Below, piece by piece: positions 37,143 through 49,037 of a stretch of DNA of 64,000 nucleotides. Source of the DNA: Anniella stebbinsi (lineage: Eukaryota; Chordata; Lepidosauria; Squamata; Anniellidae); assembly GCA_029215795.1 (NCBI GenBank), contig JARDYH010000001.1:198345654-198409653 (forward strand). Direction: 5' to 3'. Made by a program: the position numbers and the translations under genes. The notes below the pieces were generated by a model. That model had not been told where the DNA came from, ran no database searches, and was given only the letters and a program-made list of their open reading frames with translations. How positions within the stretch are numbered: the first letter of the stretch is position 1; each line of letters opens with the position of its first letter.

Positions 37143-38116
37143 TGACTGTCTTTGTTCTCCTTCTACCTGGCTTTCTCCAACTGCCACTAACCCCACCCAC
37201 CATTCCATTCTATCCTCAGCTTATGCCTACAACTCCCAGCATGCCTTGGACAATTTAATTTGTTTAAAAGTTAACTCACTGGCCTAGTACCAGCCTACTA
37301 CTTTAAGATGATTACCTTGAAGACATATATCTTAAGGGGGCCGAGCAATGCTGGGTATTCCAGCTAGTGCCATATACATGGAGCTCCACTTATGCACATG
37401 GGAGCTTCATATATGCACATTGGGGGAGAGGTGACCCTGGAGATCACTTGAGGTGCCACAATATAAGCGATATCCAGGGCCACCTCCCTGCCAATCCGTC
37501 ACTCTAAAAAAGGACCATTCAGAGCAAGGTGTTTTGGAGGAAGTAGTCGGAGGGAGGAGGAGGCCCACACTTCCCCGACCCATAAGAGTAGCACATGGCA
37601 ACCTGTACTTCCACCCACCCCTGACAATGGTGGTGGAATGTTTTCCCATCTCAGGCAGCAGGAGGTCTTGCACCAGCTCTGATGCACAAGAGTTTGCGCA
37701 GGACTCTGACTCAGTATAATTGAGTTGAATAAAGTCAGGCCGGTGCTCCTTCACAATCTCAGTATTTTGGATCACTGGAGAAAAAACACACCAATCATGG
37801 AAGAAGTGGAAGTAATAATGTGAGGTCTCCTACACAGTTTTAGGATCATTTTCTTGATAGCATTTGCGTTCACATGTTTGCACAGAACGGCTACTGCTTT
37901 GGGAAGGGGATACAAGCACACAAAAAACAGTTTTCCGCATGGTTCCTTCATTCGCTACATGTGCCAAAGTTTTTGAGGATAACAAGGAATCTCTTGTAAC
38001 TAGCAAGGAGAGTTGCAGGGATAGAGTTCCTGGACCACAAGTACAGCAACACACCAGGTGTGGCTCTCTAGTTTCCTCTGGTGGGTGGTCCCCTATTACA
38101 GTTTCATGTTGGTGGG
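37143..38116. other. No gene seen
   Basis: Several mid-length open frames on both strands, but none resembles a known protein or has repeat-free support. Confidence 0.45.
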
Positions 38117-38830
38117 CCAGGGGCTCATCCTGATGACGGCACTTTGGTGCCGCGAGACCCCAAAGCCCCACATTTGCACTCCTTCACATTATTCCCATGC
38201 AAAGGAGCGAGCGCGGGGATTTGCTTGCGAGGAGGAGCACCTGTGCACCAGGTGCCTGCATCTCTTCAGGTCCCAGTTTGTTTGTTTGTTAACCTTTGCT
38301 TTGGAGGAGGCACTGCACCCGTATACAGGGTGTCTGTGCCTCCTCGGGTCCTAGGTTTGGAGGAGGCACTGCATGCATGGACCGGGGTGCCCGCACCTCC
38401 TTGCGTCCCATTTTTTTAAACCTTTTCTTTGGAGGAGGCGCATTTGCGCCTCCTCGCATCCCAAGTTTTTTTTTAAAAAAACTTTCTTTTGGCTTCTACC
38501 CATGCTGGAGAAGTGCAGAGTCAGGCCAGCAGCCATTCGGCTTGCTGCCCCACCCCCTTCCCCCTGTCCCAGCTGGGCAACTAATCAGGGGTCGCCATTG
38601 GATGGGGCACACCTCTGACACAGCTCTGAAACAACTGGACAGACGGCAGATGCCGTTGTCGCCTTGCTCCAAGATAAAAAAAAAGTCACGGTAAGTGCCC
38701 AACTTTTTTAAACCAGAGCTTCGGGGGTTTGCCTTTGGATGGCTTCGCAATGGCGGCTGCGTCATGTAGATGATCTGCTCCCACTGCGGATCCACCCCAG
38801 GGCAAACCCCTCGTCAAGACAAGCCCCTGG
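38117..38830. mobile_element. TIR transposon with internal palindromic array
   Basis: CCAGGGGCTCATCCTGATGACG at the left end is the inverse of CCTCGTCAAGACAAGCCCCTGG at the right end (17 of 22). The left arm contains CCATGCAAAGGAGCGAGCGCGGGG, the right arm CAAAGGCAAACC and GCCCAACTTTTTTAAACCAGAGC. Both arms recur, inverted, at 58566-59010. The middle (38223-38465) is a tandem array. No transposase. Confidence 0.75.
38223..38465. repeat. Tandem array of small palindromic units
   Basis: About four units of 65-80 bp, each with GGAGGAGGCACTGCACC or a variant on one side and GTGCCTCCTCG or CGCCTCCTCG on the other, so each unit can fold on itself. The array is absent from the related element at 58566-59010. 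Confidence 0.7.
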
Positions 38831-41203
38831 TAATTTGACAGCGGCACTACGATCTGTACTGCGATGTACTGTATTTTTGTGTAAATTATAATAATAATTT
38901 CTGAATTTGCATAGCAGCATATAAATTAACATATGCAAATATTATACAAATCGTTTTCCTCTTTTTCAGTGATGTGTTTCCTCTTTTTTACTGATTCATC
39001 AGTAACCACTCTATTTGGAGCTGTCATTTGATTTTCCATCATGCCTCAAAATGACTGTTGTGGGAAATAAAAATGGCATCTATCAGATTCAGACCCAACC
39101 ACTTGGTACAAGGAGCCCAGGGCAGGCTTAAGCACAGCTGTGAGCCCTGCCAGGGTGCTGGGGCCCCAGCAGCTGCAACATACTGATGGATAAGGAGAAG
39201 AGGTGTAGTTGAGGGTCTCTTTCTTAATCCTGCAACAGAGCTGTCAAAAATGATAACACCAATAATCTGTTTGACAAAGGCAAGGAACTCCATGCACACA
39301 GCTTTAGAGTTGCAGCCTCCTGCTGCACTTGAGGTCCAGGGGGTAGGTGTGAATGAGGATTTGTCCTTATTAAATAAAGAACAGCATGCTCTTAGAAAAC
39401 ATTTCAGGCAAGCAGAACTGGCTCACCGTTGACTGTGGTGCAGGTATGTAATTTTAGAACCTGGACCAAATGAGTTTACGGAGCGCCCCCTTTGGTATCC
39501 TACTGTGTTATCCCGCTAGCGCAAAACACGTTGCGTTAGTGGAAACTAGATCCTGAATAATGCACAAGAGGAGGAACTAACTAAAGTTGTGTTTTTGCAA
39601 ACATCATTGCAGTGTGCTGCAGTGTGCTGCAGTTGTGCTGCAGTGCCCCAATTTGCCTGGGCCAGCCCAGGCAAGAAGCTGGACCTGTCTGTTGCTGACC
39701 CCATCACCTGCCGCTCTCTAGGTGGTTATTTGGGGTACCCTGGGCTGCAAGGCCCTGGATTTCCAGCCCCAGTGGCAACCATTGCACCACTGCCTATGAA
39801 GTAGGTGTGATATCTATCCAGGGAGTAACAGGCTTGCATGGGATACAATTCTTGCTGCTGTTGCCACAACGCTTCAGTTCAAGTTGACAGTTTTGTTGGT
39901 TAGAGAGAAGTAAGAAAAAAAGGGCATAAACCCCGTGGCATGCATTGACCACCATGGGTTCTTCGGGCTTGCTTAGGGCCAGGAGACGGAGCGTCTCCAT
40001 TTGAACCAAAATATGAAAATCTTATTTGACATGACAGTGGCCTTCCTACAATCAACTTCCAGGCTGCTCACCATAATGAGAAAATATATTGTTTGAATCC
40101 AGAAGACTATAATTTAATTTCATTGAATTTCACTAATTCCAACAAATTAGTCCCCATCTGTCAGATTTAATGATGTGCTAAAGTGGATAAAATTTTTACT
40201 CTCTCTGTCTTCATTATCATAATAAACACCTTCTTTTCAAGAGCATTTATCCATTATTAGATCTATTTATTTTTTTTGCATAACAGAGATGCATTATCAA
40301 GAGAAATAAACATGTCATCTAAAAATAACCCTAGAAAGCCTAATCAGAAATCAAGGTATATATCACCAGTTGATGCGGATAACATTAGCAATTCTGTACA
40401 CACACACATACACACACAAATCTATAGTGTCCTCATTATTTGAATATATAATGAGTTAAAATATATTCAAGCAAAGAAAAAGGCTATAGATTGATTTATT
40501 CATTCTGTACTTCCCTATGAAAAAGTCTTTTCTTTATTACCTGAATCCCATACATTTTTTAATTTTGATTTCAGAGTTCACAGACTAAATGGATTCTGGA
40601 GGTGGCCTACTTTGGCCCAGGGATGAGTCACTGGTTCATTCTGCCCATGACTATGTACATGCATCCTATAGAGACAGAGAGAAAGCTTTTATCTTCTAAA
40701 GAGGATGTTAACAAGGAAGCTTTGCTTGAAGGCTTCACTGTATCAAGCTAAGGGCTATTTCGACCGGTGCAAAGCCAAGACCACTCGCCAGTATTAAAAT
40801 AACGTAAAGCCCTCTAAGCCAAATGCCACCTACTGTAAATAAAGAATATGCCACTATAATCCTGACTGTATGTTTCAAGTGAAATTAGCCGACTTCCCCA
40901 CAACAGTGACACTTAATCTTCCGGTGGCCATTTGCTAATTCTGAGAAAGGAAAAAAGTTCTCCAATGTTATCAGCAACGGCACAGCATGCTCTACAACCA
41001 CTTCATGGACATGGAGAGGAGGGGGGACACAGGTGGGATTGGGAGAGATTTGGAAAAACTTTGTACAAATCACCTGTTCCCATTTAGGATAATATAACTT
41101 TGAAGATTTGAGGCCTACAGAGGGAAAGTAATAAAGTCAGGCATTAGAGGCCTGGGATTTTTCTGTTGGGAGGCAATATCCATGAGAGGAATAGTTTAAT
41201 TTA
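38831..41203. other. No gene seen
   Basis: Unique sequence with a short CAGTGTGCTG repeat at 39609-39640 and a CA run near 40400-40420. No exon recognised. Confidence 0.5.
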
Positions 41204-41519
41204 GGGTGACCAGATGAAATCCAGGCCAGGGCTCATGTAACTTTAACAGTTGTAGAGAAAAGGGAATTTCAGCCAGTGTCATTTGTATGCAATTAGTTCC
41301 TGGTGAAATTCCCTCTTCATCACAACTGTTAAAGTTGCAGGGGCCCTGCCTTCTTTTGTATATGGTCACTCTAGTATCGTGCCTGCACCTTTAACTGTTG
41401 TGATGAAGAGGGAATTTCGCCAGGAACTACTTGCATACAAATGACACTGGCTGAAATTCCCTTTTCTCTACAACTGTTAAAGTTACATGAGCCCTGACCT
41501 GGATTTTATCTGGTCACCC
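41204..41519. mobile_element. TA-flanked palindromic MITE (GGGTGACCA family), copy 1
   Basis: 316 bp, flanked by TA on both sides (41202-41203, 41520-41521), starting GGGTGACCAGATG and ending CTGGTCACCC. The two halves are inverted copies of each other, with CAGTGTCATTTGTATGCAA and its inverse, and GAAATTCCCTCTTCATCACAAC and its inverse. The centre has a second, inner pair of TGGTCACTCTAGTAT-type ends. Tc1/mariner-type by TA duplication. Confidence 0.85.
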
Positions 41520-41521
41520 TA

Positions 41522-42665
41522 TTTAATTTCTCTGGTCAAGATTCATTTTCCTGGTTAAGTTTCATTTCTCCAGTTAAGTTTCATTTCTTCAAGGTTCAAA
41601 CAGTACTTTCTGATTTGGGGGAAGTGAGTATATATATATAAAAAAAAGAGGAGAGAGCCAGCCAGACAAAATAGGAAAAGATGAGAGCACGAGGAAGAAG
41701 CAGCTGGAAAAGCCTAAATGCAGCTAGGGTAAAGGACATTTTGCAACATTTATTTTCTTTTAATGTCTTTGTATCACTGAGCTTTATTGGCTAAATGCCT
41801 TGGCTTGTAATTTGGTTGTTTTAATATTCCATGTACAAAGAATAATGGACTATAAGGCATGGGTGCTTATTGATTATTACTACCATAGACAAAGTCAATA
41901 TTTTATTTGAACTGATAAATGCAAATTTGAACAAGGCATAGAAATCACTTAATTACTGCAGAATCTGGTTTTCAGCAGTGAGGATGAACCAGTTTCTTAT
42001 TATGCAGGTCATTCGCAGGCCAGATTTATCCACACCAATAATCTGAAGCCTTCTCACAATCCAGTGCCCAAGCAACTGTAACAGCCCCTCATGTGATATG
42101 TTGGCTTTTACAAAAAATCTTGTTTGGAAAAGCGATCTCTTTGGCAACGGTATGTTCATGAATTTTTTAATGAGGTCCCTTGTATTAGTCTGAACAGAAA
42201 TGCCTTCTATATGCAGTACACCAAACATAACAGTGTCTACTCAGGTTCCTTTGCACTTTGCAAGCTGTATACTGGCAGATCCTCTTTCTTCTCTTGTATG
42301 CAATCAAAAAGCATAGTGACAGTATGCACGCACATACGCGCGCGCACGCGCACACACACACACACACACACACACGGTCCTGGATATTGTCATATGACTT
42401 TGACATTAAATGCATGAAAACATTTGGAAAATGAGTCATCAGAGAGCAATGCTTCCTCCTCCTCATTCACATGTGATATGTTTCCCTGTTCCCAGAAGAA
42501 AACTCAGCTTTACCACTTTCTGTGTTGCCACACAGTTATTCACCAAGAGAGACTGCTGAGATCTGGTAAGAAGGGAGCTCAAAGAGGTCTAGATGTAGAA
42601 CAGAGATGGGAAGTTGTTTTAGCAGATGGTGTCTTGTGAAACTTGGACTCTTAGGACCAGTTCAT
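41522..42665. other. No gene seen; CA microsatellite
   Basis: Contains a (CG)/(CA)n microsatellite at 42326-42376. The rest is AT-rich without a recognised gene. Confidence 0.5.
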
Positions 42666-43179
42666 TAGGGTGACCATATTTTGGAAACCAAAAAGGAGGA
42701 CAACATGGTTGGTTCCCAAGGGGGCGTGCCCACCAACATGTCTGGTCCCGGGGGGGGGGGGGGGGTGTCCACTGTCCAGCACCAAGGGGGGGTGCCCACC
42801 TGAACATAGCCTTGTTCACATATCTGATTTTACAACACACAGTTAAGACAAATCTGTTCTACATAACATATTAATGTTAAAATCATCTGAAATTAACTTC
42901 ACTTACTCCTACTTTTGTAGCTTTCTGTACTTTGAAGCTTTTGCTATACTCTGTGTGATACATTCTCCCCTTCCCTTAAATATATTTTCTGACTGTATCC
43001 TCACTCCGCTGCAAACTGCTGCTGCTTTTAACAGGGCTTGCTGCCAGCTGGCTGGCTGGCTGTCTTTTTTATTTTTAAATTTAAAAAAATTAACCTTGTG
43101 TATGATTGTCATAAGTTTCTCTACTCTAACATTAGGGTGGGTGTTATGGGCATTGCCTGCCAGCACCATAGGGCTAAGT

Positions 43180-44090
43180 TACAACAGGTGTCTCTACGTT
43201 GTCTGTGCAGCCTCTGTTGTTTCTCTCTCTAAGTCACTGCAGCCAAACCAAAGCCTCCAGCCTCAAACAATCTCCCTCTCGTTCTCTCTGCCAAAGTCTC
43301 CCGATGGTCCAGCCGGGCCACACACTTGTGGCCAGGGGTATTGGTTATTGTTTGGTCATGTCTGGTGACTCTTGCTTTAAAAATCTCAGCCGCCAGCTGC
43401 CTCCACCTCCTCTCCTATTGCACACCTGCTCGACTCTGATGCACTCTTAAAACACTCTGGATGGCAACCCAACCTCTCAGGGCCAAGCTACAGGTGAATC
43501 TGGGTTGCATTCAGCCTCTCTCTGCCTTATGCCACCCAGCCGACGTCTCCAGCGTCCAGTCTCAAACAATCCCCCCTTTCTCTCTGCCAAAGTCTCCCAA
43601 CAGTCCAGCCAGGCTGTGCACTTGTACCCTATGGCTGAGGGTTGGGTGCCAGCTTATAGCTTGGTCATGTCTGGTGACTCTTGTTTTTTAAAAAAAATTC
43701 ACCGCCAGCCTCCTCTATGTGCACCAACACTGAACTCTGAGATGCTCTTAAAATAATAATAATAATAATAATAATAATTATTATTATTATTATTATTTAT
43801 TTATTACCCACCTCTCCCTCTGGATCGAGGCTGGGAACAACATAAATACAAACAATATAAAATACATAAAACTGAGTAAAAGCATATAAAATTAATACAT
43901 GATTAAAATATTAACAAAGTCTTAAAATTCAACTGGGTGGCAAGCCAGCCTCTCAGGGCTAAGCTACAGCCGTCTCTGAGTTGTAACTCTGTCTGAAACT
44001 GATGCCAGCCAAAGCCTCCAACCAGCACACACATGCACCAATACTTGATTCTGAGATGCTCTTGAAAGGTTCACAAGTGAACAAAGTGAA
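43180..44090. repeat. Internal ~300-bp tandem repeats of the composite transposon
   Basis: Two clear units and a partial third share CAGCCTCAAACAATC..CCCTCT, TTCTCTCTGCCAAAGTCTCCC, TGGTCATGTCTGGTGACTCTTG and TGATGCACTCTTAAA-type ends, starting near 43200 and 43530, with a partial copy after the LINE at 43943. The repetition explains the similar open frames in this interval. Confidence 0.65.
43752..43942 (-). mobile_element. L2-like LINE 3' end inserted in the composite transposon
   Basis: An (ATA)n/(ATT)n tail at the low end, then TTACCCACCTCTCCCTCTGG and AAATACATAAAACTGAGTAAAAGC, and CTTAAAATTCAACTGGGTGG at the high end. Same 3' sequence as the coding copy at 34254. It interrupts the tandem repeats, so it is younger than they are. 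Confidence 0.8.
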
Positions 44091-44189
44091 ATGGAAGGGA
44101 AGGGGTAGCAAAGCAAAGCAACGACATGCCAGGTTCCAACATCTGCATCAACAGGACATCCGCAAAGATGACAGCCTCTCGTTCGACTG

Positions 44190-44460
44190 ACACCTCAATG
44201 TTACTTGTGAGAGTCTTTCTCTGAGGATGAACCTTCATCGCCCATGATGTGGAACTCTGAGAAAAAGGCCTCTGGCCTGTTCCGTTTTGCCTTGTGGGCT
44301 GCTTTGACTGACCTCTCCTTTCCCACATTTTGATCTGTGGATACCTAGCCTCTGCTGAGCTCCAGGTGCCCGACTGCCCACTAAATCTGCAACAGGAAAG
44401 GTGCCCTTCTTGCCCAGCACTTCTTAGATTCCCTTGATGCCAAAGACTGAAAATTCTCAA
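44190..44460 (-). pseudogene. Coding-like conserved segment, copy A
   Basis: On the minus strand a splice-acceptor-like TTTCCTGTTGCAG (near 44400-44388) is followed by sequence conserved with 55690-56015. Two frames stay open in both copies. One ends in FATPSLPFHFVHL at 44071. The other (about 44329-44201) contains KAKRNRPEAFFSEFHIMGDE and then stops. I do not recognise the protein. It may be a captured host exon or a relic of a transposon gene. Confidence 0.4.
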
Positions 44461-44689
44461 GGTGCAATACCCTAAAGAGGAGGTTTGACAACCTGAGTTT
44501 GAAGGATATGGCTCCAGCAGTTTTTTAAAAAAATAATAATTTTAAAATCTCAAACTTTACAAAATTCTTAAAAATCAATGGATGAAAGGTTCTGCTTCAA
44601 ACTTGGCAAGGCTAAAGCTCTATCCAAGAACTATCATGGTGCCAAATTTTAACAGCTCAAGTTGAGGTTTTGATTGACATTGTGGCCAG

Positions 44690-44831
44690 GCTTAACAGTT
44701 TAAAATGTTTTAAATGTCAGCTGTTTTATGTTTATGGTTTTAAATTTTGTATATTGCCTTTTTAGTGTTCAATCTTTTAATTTTTGTAAACCGCCCAGAG
44801 AGCTTCGGCTATGGAGCGGTATATAAATGTA

Positions 44832-44865
<34 letters not shown>

Positions 44866-44870
44866 TCTTT
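44690..44870 (+). mobile_element. L2/CR1-type LINE 3' end
   Basis: TTGTAAACCGCCCAGAGAGC, TTCGGCTATGGAGCGGTATA and (AAT)n form a standard LINE 3' terminus of reptiles. It lies within one of the ~150-bp units of the composite transposon, hence a later insertion. Confidence 0.8.
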
Positions 44871-45464
44871 AACTTTAAAAATGACTGTTTTTAAATATAT
44901 ATATATATAAAAAACCTCAAACTTAAAAAAAAATCCTAAAAATCAATGGATGAACGGAACTACTTCAAATTTGGCATGGATAAAGCCCTTCCTTAAAGCT
45001 ATCATGGTGCCAAGTTACATCTCTTTATCTTTTAAAATGGCGGAGTTGTAAACATTTTTGTTAATTCTCATTAAAGTAGATCTGCCCTTTGGCTGGGGAA
45101 GATGGAGAAAACCTGGATTTTTCATCAAATTTCAAAATTTCCCTCCCCTTCCCGGATTTGTTACCCAAATCCTGACAAATCTGGGTTTTTCCTGTCATAA
45201 GGTCACCCTAAATTCACACAACAGAACATCACACTGTTTTTCACTGTGTGACTTGTCTCACATTCACTACAGCTGGCTGCGAGGCCAAGTGACTTTCTGA
45301 CTAGGATTGTGAGAAGATTATTCATTGCACTGGAGGTTTAGCTGAAAATTAATCTGGCCAGCAGGGGAGTGATTTAGAGAGGACAAGGTAGTATTATGCC
45401 TGATCTAGGTCATCTCAGACTACATATGATTATTTCTCACAATTATTAATACCCAGATAACTCA

Positions 45465-46207
45465 CTAGGCCGGTTTGTACAATCAAGCAACTCAACGTGG
45501 CTTATTTAAGTGTGTGCCAGTGGCCATTTTTAATATTCAAGCCATTTTGTTGTGCCATCCGAACCGGGAACCATGGGTTATGTGAAGGTTGAACAACAAA
45601 TAAATCGATAGAGAAGGCAGTAGTTGACAAAGTCCAGATTGAATAAGTAGTGCATGAGTCATACAACTACCAATGTAGATACAATAGATAATGAAGCTAG
45701 GGTATGCAGTTCTTTATAACATTTAAACAATTCTTAAGTTGTAATTGTTATTATTCATAAAGTTAAACGAATCATACAAAGTTTAACAGTTACTTTCTAC
45801 AGTAAGTTCAGCAATTTATGTAAAGTTAAACGAGTCATACAAAGTTAAACAGGCATCTGGTATGTTTTCCTGTTTCGCAAAAGGCTTCATCAGCAAGTAT
45901 CATTGAACAACATTTCTAACAGACTGCTGCCGTGGATAATAAGGGGAATACATTCTTCCACTCCATATTGAGAATCACATGAAGTCCCGGTCAAACTAGT
46001 AACGCCTCAAGTGCAGTTAACTCATCATTTCAACAAGCCATGTGTTCTGAAAGGGCTGTTTAACGCTTGGAAAACCAATCGTCCCTGGGTTCAGACACAA
46101 CAACCCATGACTGTAGCTTGAATATTCAGGATGGCTCCCGTAAATGCCAGAGCTTGTCATAACTTAAATAAGCCATGATGCAATGCAGCAGTTTTGCAAA
46201 CCCGGTC
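45465..46207. mobile_element. Possible TIR transposon, ~740 bp
   Basis: GGCCGGTTTGTACAA and GTGGCTTATTTAAG near the left end face CTTAAATAAGCCATGATGC and TTTGCAAACCCGGTC near the right end. Two inner motifs (ACCATGGGTTATGTG and GGGTTCAGACACAACAACCCATGA) also oppose each other. Two near-identical 30-bp stretches (AGTTAAACGAATCATACAAAG, AGTTAAACGAGTCATACAAAG) sit at 45762 and 45822. Boundaries are approximate. Confidence 0.5.
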
Positions 46208-46763
46208 ACTGACTCTAGCATGTTTCTGGATGGAGGACTCCTGGAACTACCAGTCAAAATGTGTTATGAAGCTATTCTTTTCCTTCCTTAATATTTTCGT
46301 TCTGAGCAAAGATGGAAGAAGCAGTGGGAAAATATGGGAGGGTTAAAGATGGAAGGTGACATCCTCTGGACCCTCCCCTGCTTATATATTTTATTTTATT
46401 TAGTGGTATAGAAGTATTATAAGTAAATTGAATAAATCCATATGCTTAAAAAAGAGAGGGTTAATAATATTGGGTTGACAATAATGGTGGTGTAAAAAAA
46501 ATGTTTTATTTGAAGACTTGAAAAAGGAAATCCATAGCATAAGGTTAGGCCCTTCTTAGCCCTATTCGTACATCTGCATAAAATAAACCTATGAAGGGGG
46601 GAGCCTGGATCATGGCTGCTGGGCCAGCACCTAACCTCCACAAGCTCATCCTAAATTCTGAACAATGTCTTACGTGTGTACAATCTACACACACAATATT
46701 GCATTATTTTATTCCGCAGGTTTAAGACCCACCCTCATCACTGTGTGGCCCCTCTCCCCATTT
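46208..46763. other. No gene seen
   Basis: AT-rich flank with no recognised feature. Confidence 0.45.
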
Positions 46764-47047
46764 AGACCTTTATCACACGGGTAGTTTGATCCACACCCGC
46801 CGCGACTTTGATCCAATTCTTTCACATGTCGTTGTCCCCCTTGCGTTGCTCTCGCACCCTGAGTGCTCCTTTTTTCCTTCCACTTTTGAAATATCCCTGA
46901 ACGGGGATTGTCTGTTTTCTCCTCTCCTCCGCAGGCTTAGCTGAGGTATCGGAGCAAAACCGACCATGTGTGATCAAAGGGCTACACTTGCATAGGAAAC
47001 GGAGGGGGAACCCCACATAAGCAAAACGGGTAGGTGTGATAAAGGCT
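46764..47047. mobile_element. Short TIR element, ~280 bp
   Basis: ACCTTTATCACACGGGTAG on the left is the inverse of AGGTGTGATAAAGGCT on the right. TTTAG lies outside both ends (46761-46765, 47047-47051), a possible 5-bp target duplication, so the element proper may begin at 46766. The interior is GC-richer than its surroundings. The TATCACAC-type end resembles that of 36035-37142 (CCATCACACC), so the two may be related. Confidence 0.7.
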
Positions 47048-47406
47048 TTAGAAAGTTATTTTGATGTGGATTTGCATCACATCAAGCAAAATAAAAATAC
47101 TGCTGTTCTCCTTTCCTATCTGATACATTACTAAATTGTCCACGTGCTGCAACAGCTGGGTTTTTTTTATAGGCATCATTCCATATCTGAAGATCTTAGG
47201 AAAATCATTCCAGGAATACATTCCACTCTCTCTCTCTCTCTTCCTCCTCTGCAACTGCCTTCTTCTCCCCAGAGAACTCTTGTAATGAAGGCATTAATTA
47301 TTGTAGTTACTTTACAGATACCTATGACTCATTCTAAATCAGTTTCAACCTCTTTTAAGTAACCCAGTTCTTGGTTTAATTTAAATCCCCTTTGAAGTCC
47401 TCATAG

Positions 47407-47482
47407 AGCCTATCTACACTACTGCTTGAAAACGGTTTATAAACTGTTACAAACCGTTTTCAAGCAGTAGTGTAGACAGGCT
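47407..47482. mobile_element. 76-bp palindromic MITE (AGCYTATCTACAC family)
   Basis: A nearly perfect inverted repeat: AGCCTATCTACACTACTGCT at the left, and the mirror AGCAGTAGTGTAGACAGGCT at the right, with AAACGGTTTATAAACTGTTACAAACCG in the middle. Same family as 32266-32361. CATAG stands outside the left end, CACTA outside the right, so a target duplication is unclear. Confidence 0.85.
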
Positions 47483-47772
47483 CACTAACATACAGTTTTT
47501 GATTTTTGTTCTTGATCTCTGTTAACTATCATATAATGCCTGAACTATGTGTAACACACTAACTTATCGGTTCTGCAACTCAAAAACTATATTGCGTTAT
47601 GCTATGATAAAGGCACTACTGCTCATATTGTGCACCTCATCCCTCTTCCTAGCAGATTGGATCCAGATTTAGGAACATGCAGCTGGTCTGGTCAAAATGG
47701 ACTTGCCTGCCCGCCTTGTCCCCGCGGCATCCCCTCCAGCCTGCTGAAAATGCTACACAGATGTTTAAGATA

Positions 47773-47998
47773 GGGTGACCATATGAAAAGAAAGTCAGGG
47801 CTCCTGTATCTTTAACAGTTGCACAGGAAAGGGAATTTCAGCAGGAGCCCTGCCCTCTTTTGTATCTGGTTACTCTAGTATAGCTGCTGCTGCTTTAACC
47901 AGGTGTTGCACGCATACAAATGACACCTGTTGAAATTCCCTTTTCAGTACAACTGTTAAAGATACAGGAGCCTTGTCCTCCTTTTCATATGGTCACCC
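47773..47998. mobile_element. TA-flanked MITE (GGGTGACCA family), copy 2
   Basis: 226 bp, with TA outside both ends (47771-47772, 47999-48000). Starts GGGTGACCATATGAAAAG, ends CATATGGTCACCC, with inverted internal halves (TTTAACAGTTG and CAACTGTTAAAG). An internal deletion relative to 41204-41519. Confidence 0.85.
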
Positions 47999-48095
47999 TA
48001 GTTAAGGGGCCTGCTGAATGGCATAGCCTGTGGTGTGGACTGCTGAGGAGAAGGGGAGGATCCTAGAAAATTGGACAGAGTTTCTCCCACATGCA

Positions 48096-48290
48096 ATAAT
48101 AATAATAATAATAATAATTTATTTATTTATTTATTTATTTCTTACCTGCCTCTCTCTCTGGATCGAGGCGGGGAACAACATTAAAAGCAAATGATATAAA
48201 ATACATAAAACTGATTAAAAATATAAAAATGAATACATTATTAAAATACCAATAAAACTCTTAAAAATAAAAATACCAATAAAAACTACA
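48096..48290 (-). mobile_element. L2-like LINE 3' end
   Basis: An (ATA)n then ATTT repeat tail, followed by CTTACCTGCCTCTCTCTCTGG, ATCGAGGCGGGGAACAACAT and AAATACATAAAACTGATT. A 5'-truncated copy of the family at 34254. It stops about 60 bp before the solo LTR. Confidence 0.8.
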
Positions 48291-48953
48291 GCCAATCCAT
48301 TCAGGATGATCTCCTGACCCTTTGTGTGATTTGTATGGGGGGGTGGGGGATGATGTGTGTGGGAAATGTTGCTTTTTCACCAGGCAACATATAGAGCTAA
48401 GTAATTATATAATCCAGTAAACACATATATAAGGCTGGCACATATCAATCTAATAATCAATAAGCAAAAGCAATTCATTTAATCTAGAGGCACATATAAA
48501 ATGCCAAATGCATAGTAGTTAGGAAAAAGCAGAAGAGTATTTCTTAAGATGGAAACAGACAGTGGAGCAAAATTGTCAGGTGTGTGACCTTTTGAATCAT
48601 GAAGAAAGGCACCGAGAAAATTGTTCCATTTGCTGTTTTTGAGGAACTTAGCTAAGGCAAATAGAAACAGGTGGCTGTGTGGTCGGAAGTGTAGCAAGGA
48701 ACGCAAGCAGAAATAGACTTAACCACTAGATTACGACCGTGGGGTCAAAGCTTTGCTAAGATCGATTGCAACTATAAGGAAACGGCTGCTTTAATAAATA
48801 AGTGTGTGGGTGCAAGAGTATAGGGGGAGAGGGGGAATGAACAAAGGCGGGGATTTTAATATTATAATCAGGCGAATCGGATAGGTTGTAACCCTTAGGC
48901 CCTTTGGCCAATTGGAGGGGCCGGGGAGGGACTTCACCGGCCGGGGCAGGCAA

Positions 48954-48959
48954 TATATA
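48954..48959 (+). promoter_or_regulatory. TATA box of the solo LTR
   Basis: ATATATA at about 48954 lies 45 bases downstream of a CCAAT motif and 78 bases upstream of the LTR polyadenylation signal, as in retroviral promoters. Confidence 0.7.
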
Positions 48960-49031
48960 CTGTGTTATTTTTGATGCTTGGGTGTGTGTTCTTGCCTGAC
49001 CACACCCTTTTTGCAAAAAGCTTATCTTTGC

Positions 49032-49037
49032 AATAAA
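49032..49037 (+). terminator. LTR polyadenylation signal AATAAA
   Basis: AATAAA in the R region of the solo LTR, 78 bp after its TATA box. Confidence 0.75.

Larger units (their letters stand above)
42668..45208 (-). mobile_element. Composite TA-flanked transposon, ~2.5 kb, copy A
   Basis: Starts GGGTGACCATATTTTGG, ends CATAAGGTCACCC, and has TA outside both ends (42666-42667, 45209-45210). It is the inverted relative of 54891-56350. Going inward from the high-coordinate end: a GATTTGT-type terminal segment, diverged ~150-bp units, a conserved coding-like segment (44190-44460), and tandem ~300-bp repeats (43180-44090). Two LINE 3' ends were inserted later (43752-43942, 44690-44870). No transposase recognised. 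Confidence 0.7.

Noticed and set aside
38223..38465. CRISPR-like array
   Set aside because: Units are degenerate, contiguous and palindromic without unique spacers, and lie in a vertebrate transposon.
42874..43368. A 164-codon plus-strand frame
   Set aside because: It lies within the tandem repeats of the composite transposon, with no family match and no equivalent in copy B.
45465..46207. Firm call of a TIR transposon at 45.5 kb
   Set aside because: Opposing motifs are visible, but mismatches and missing target duplication leave it at moderate confidence only.
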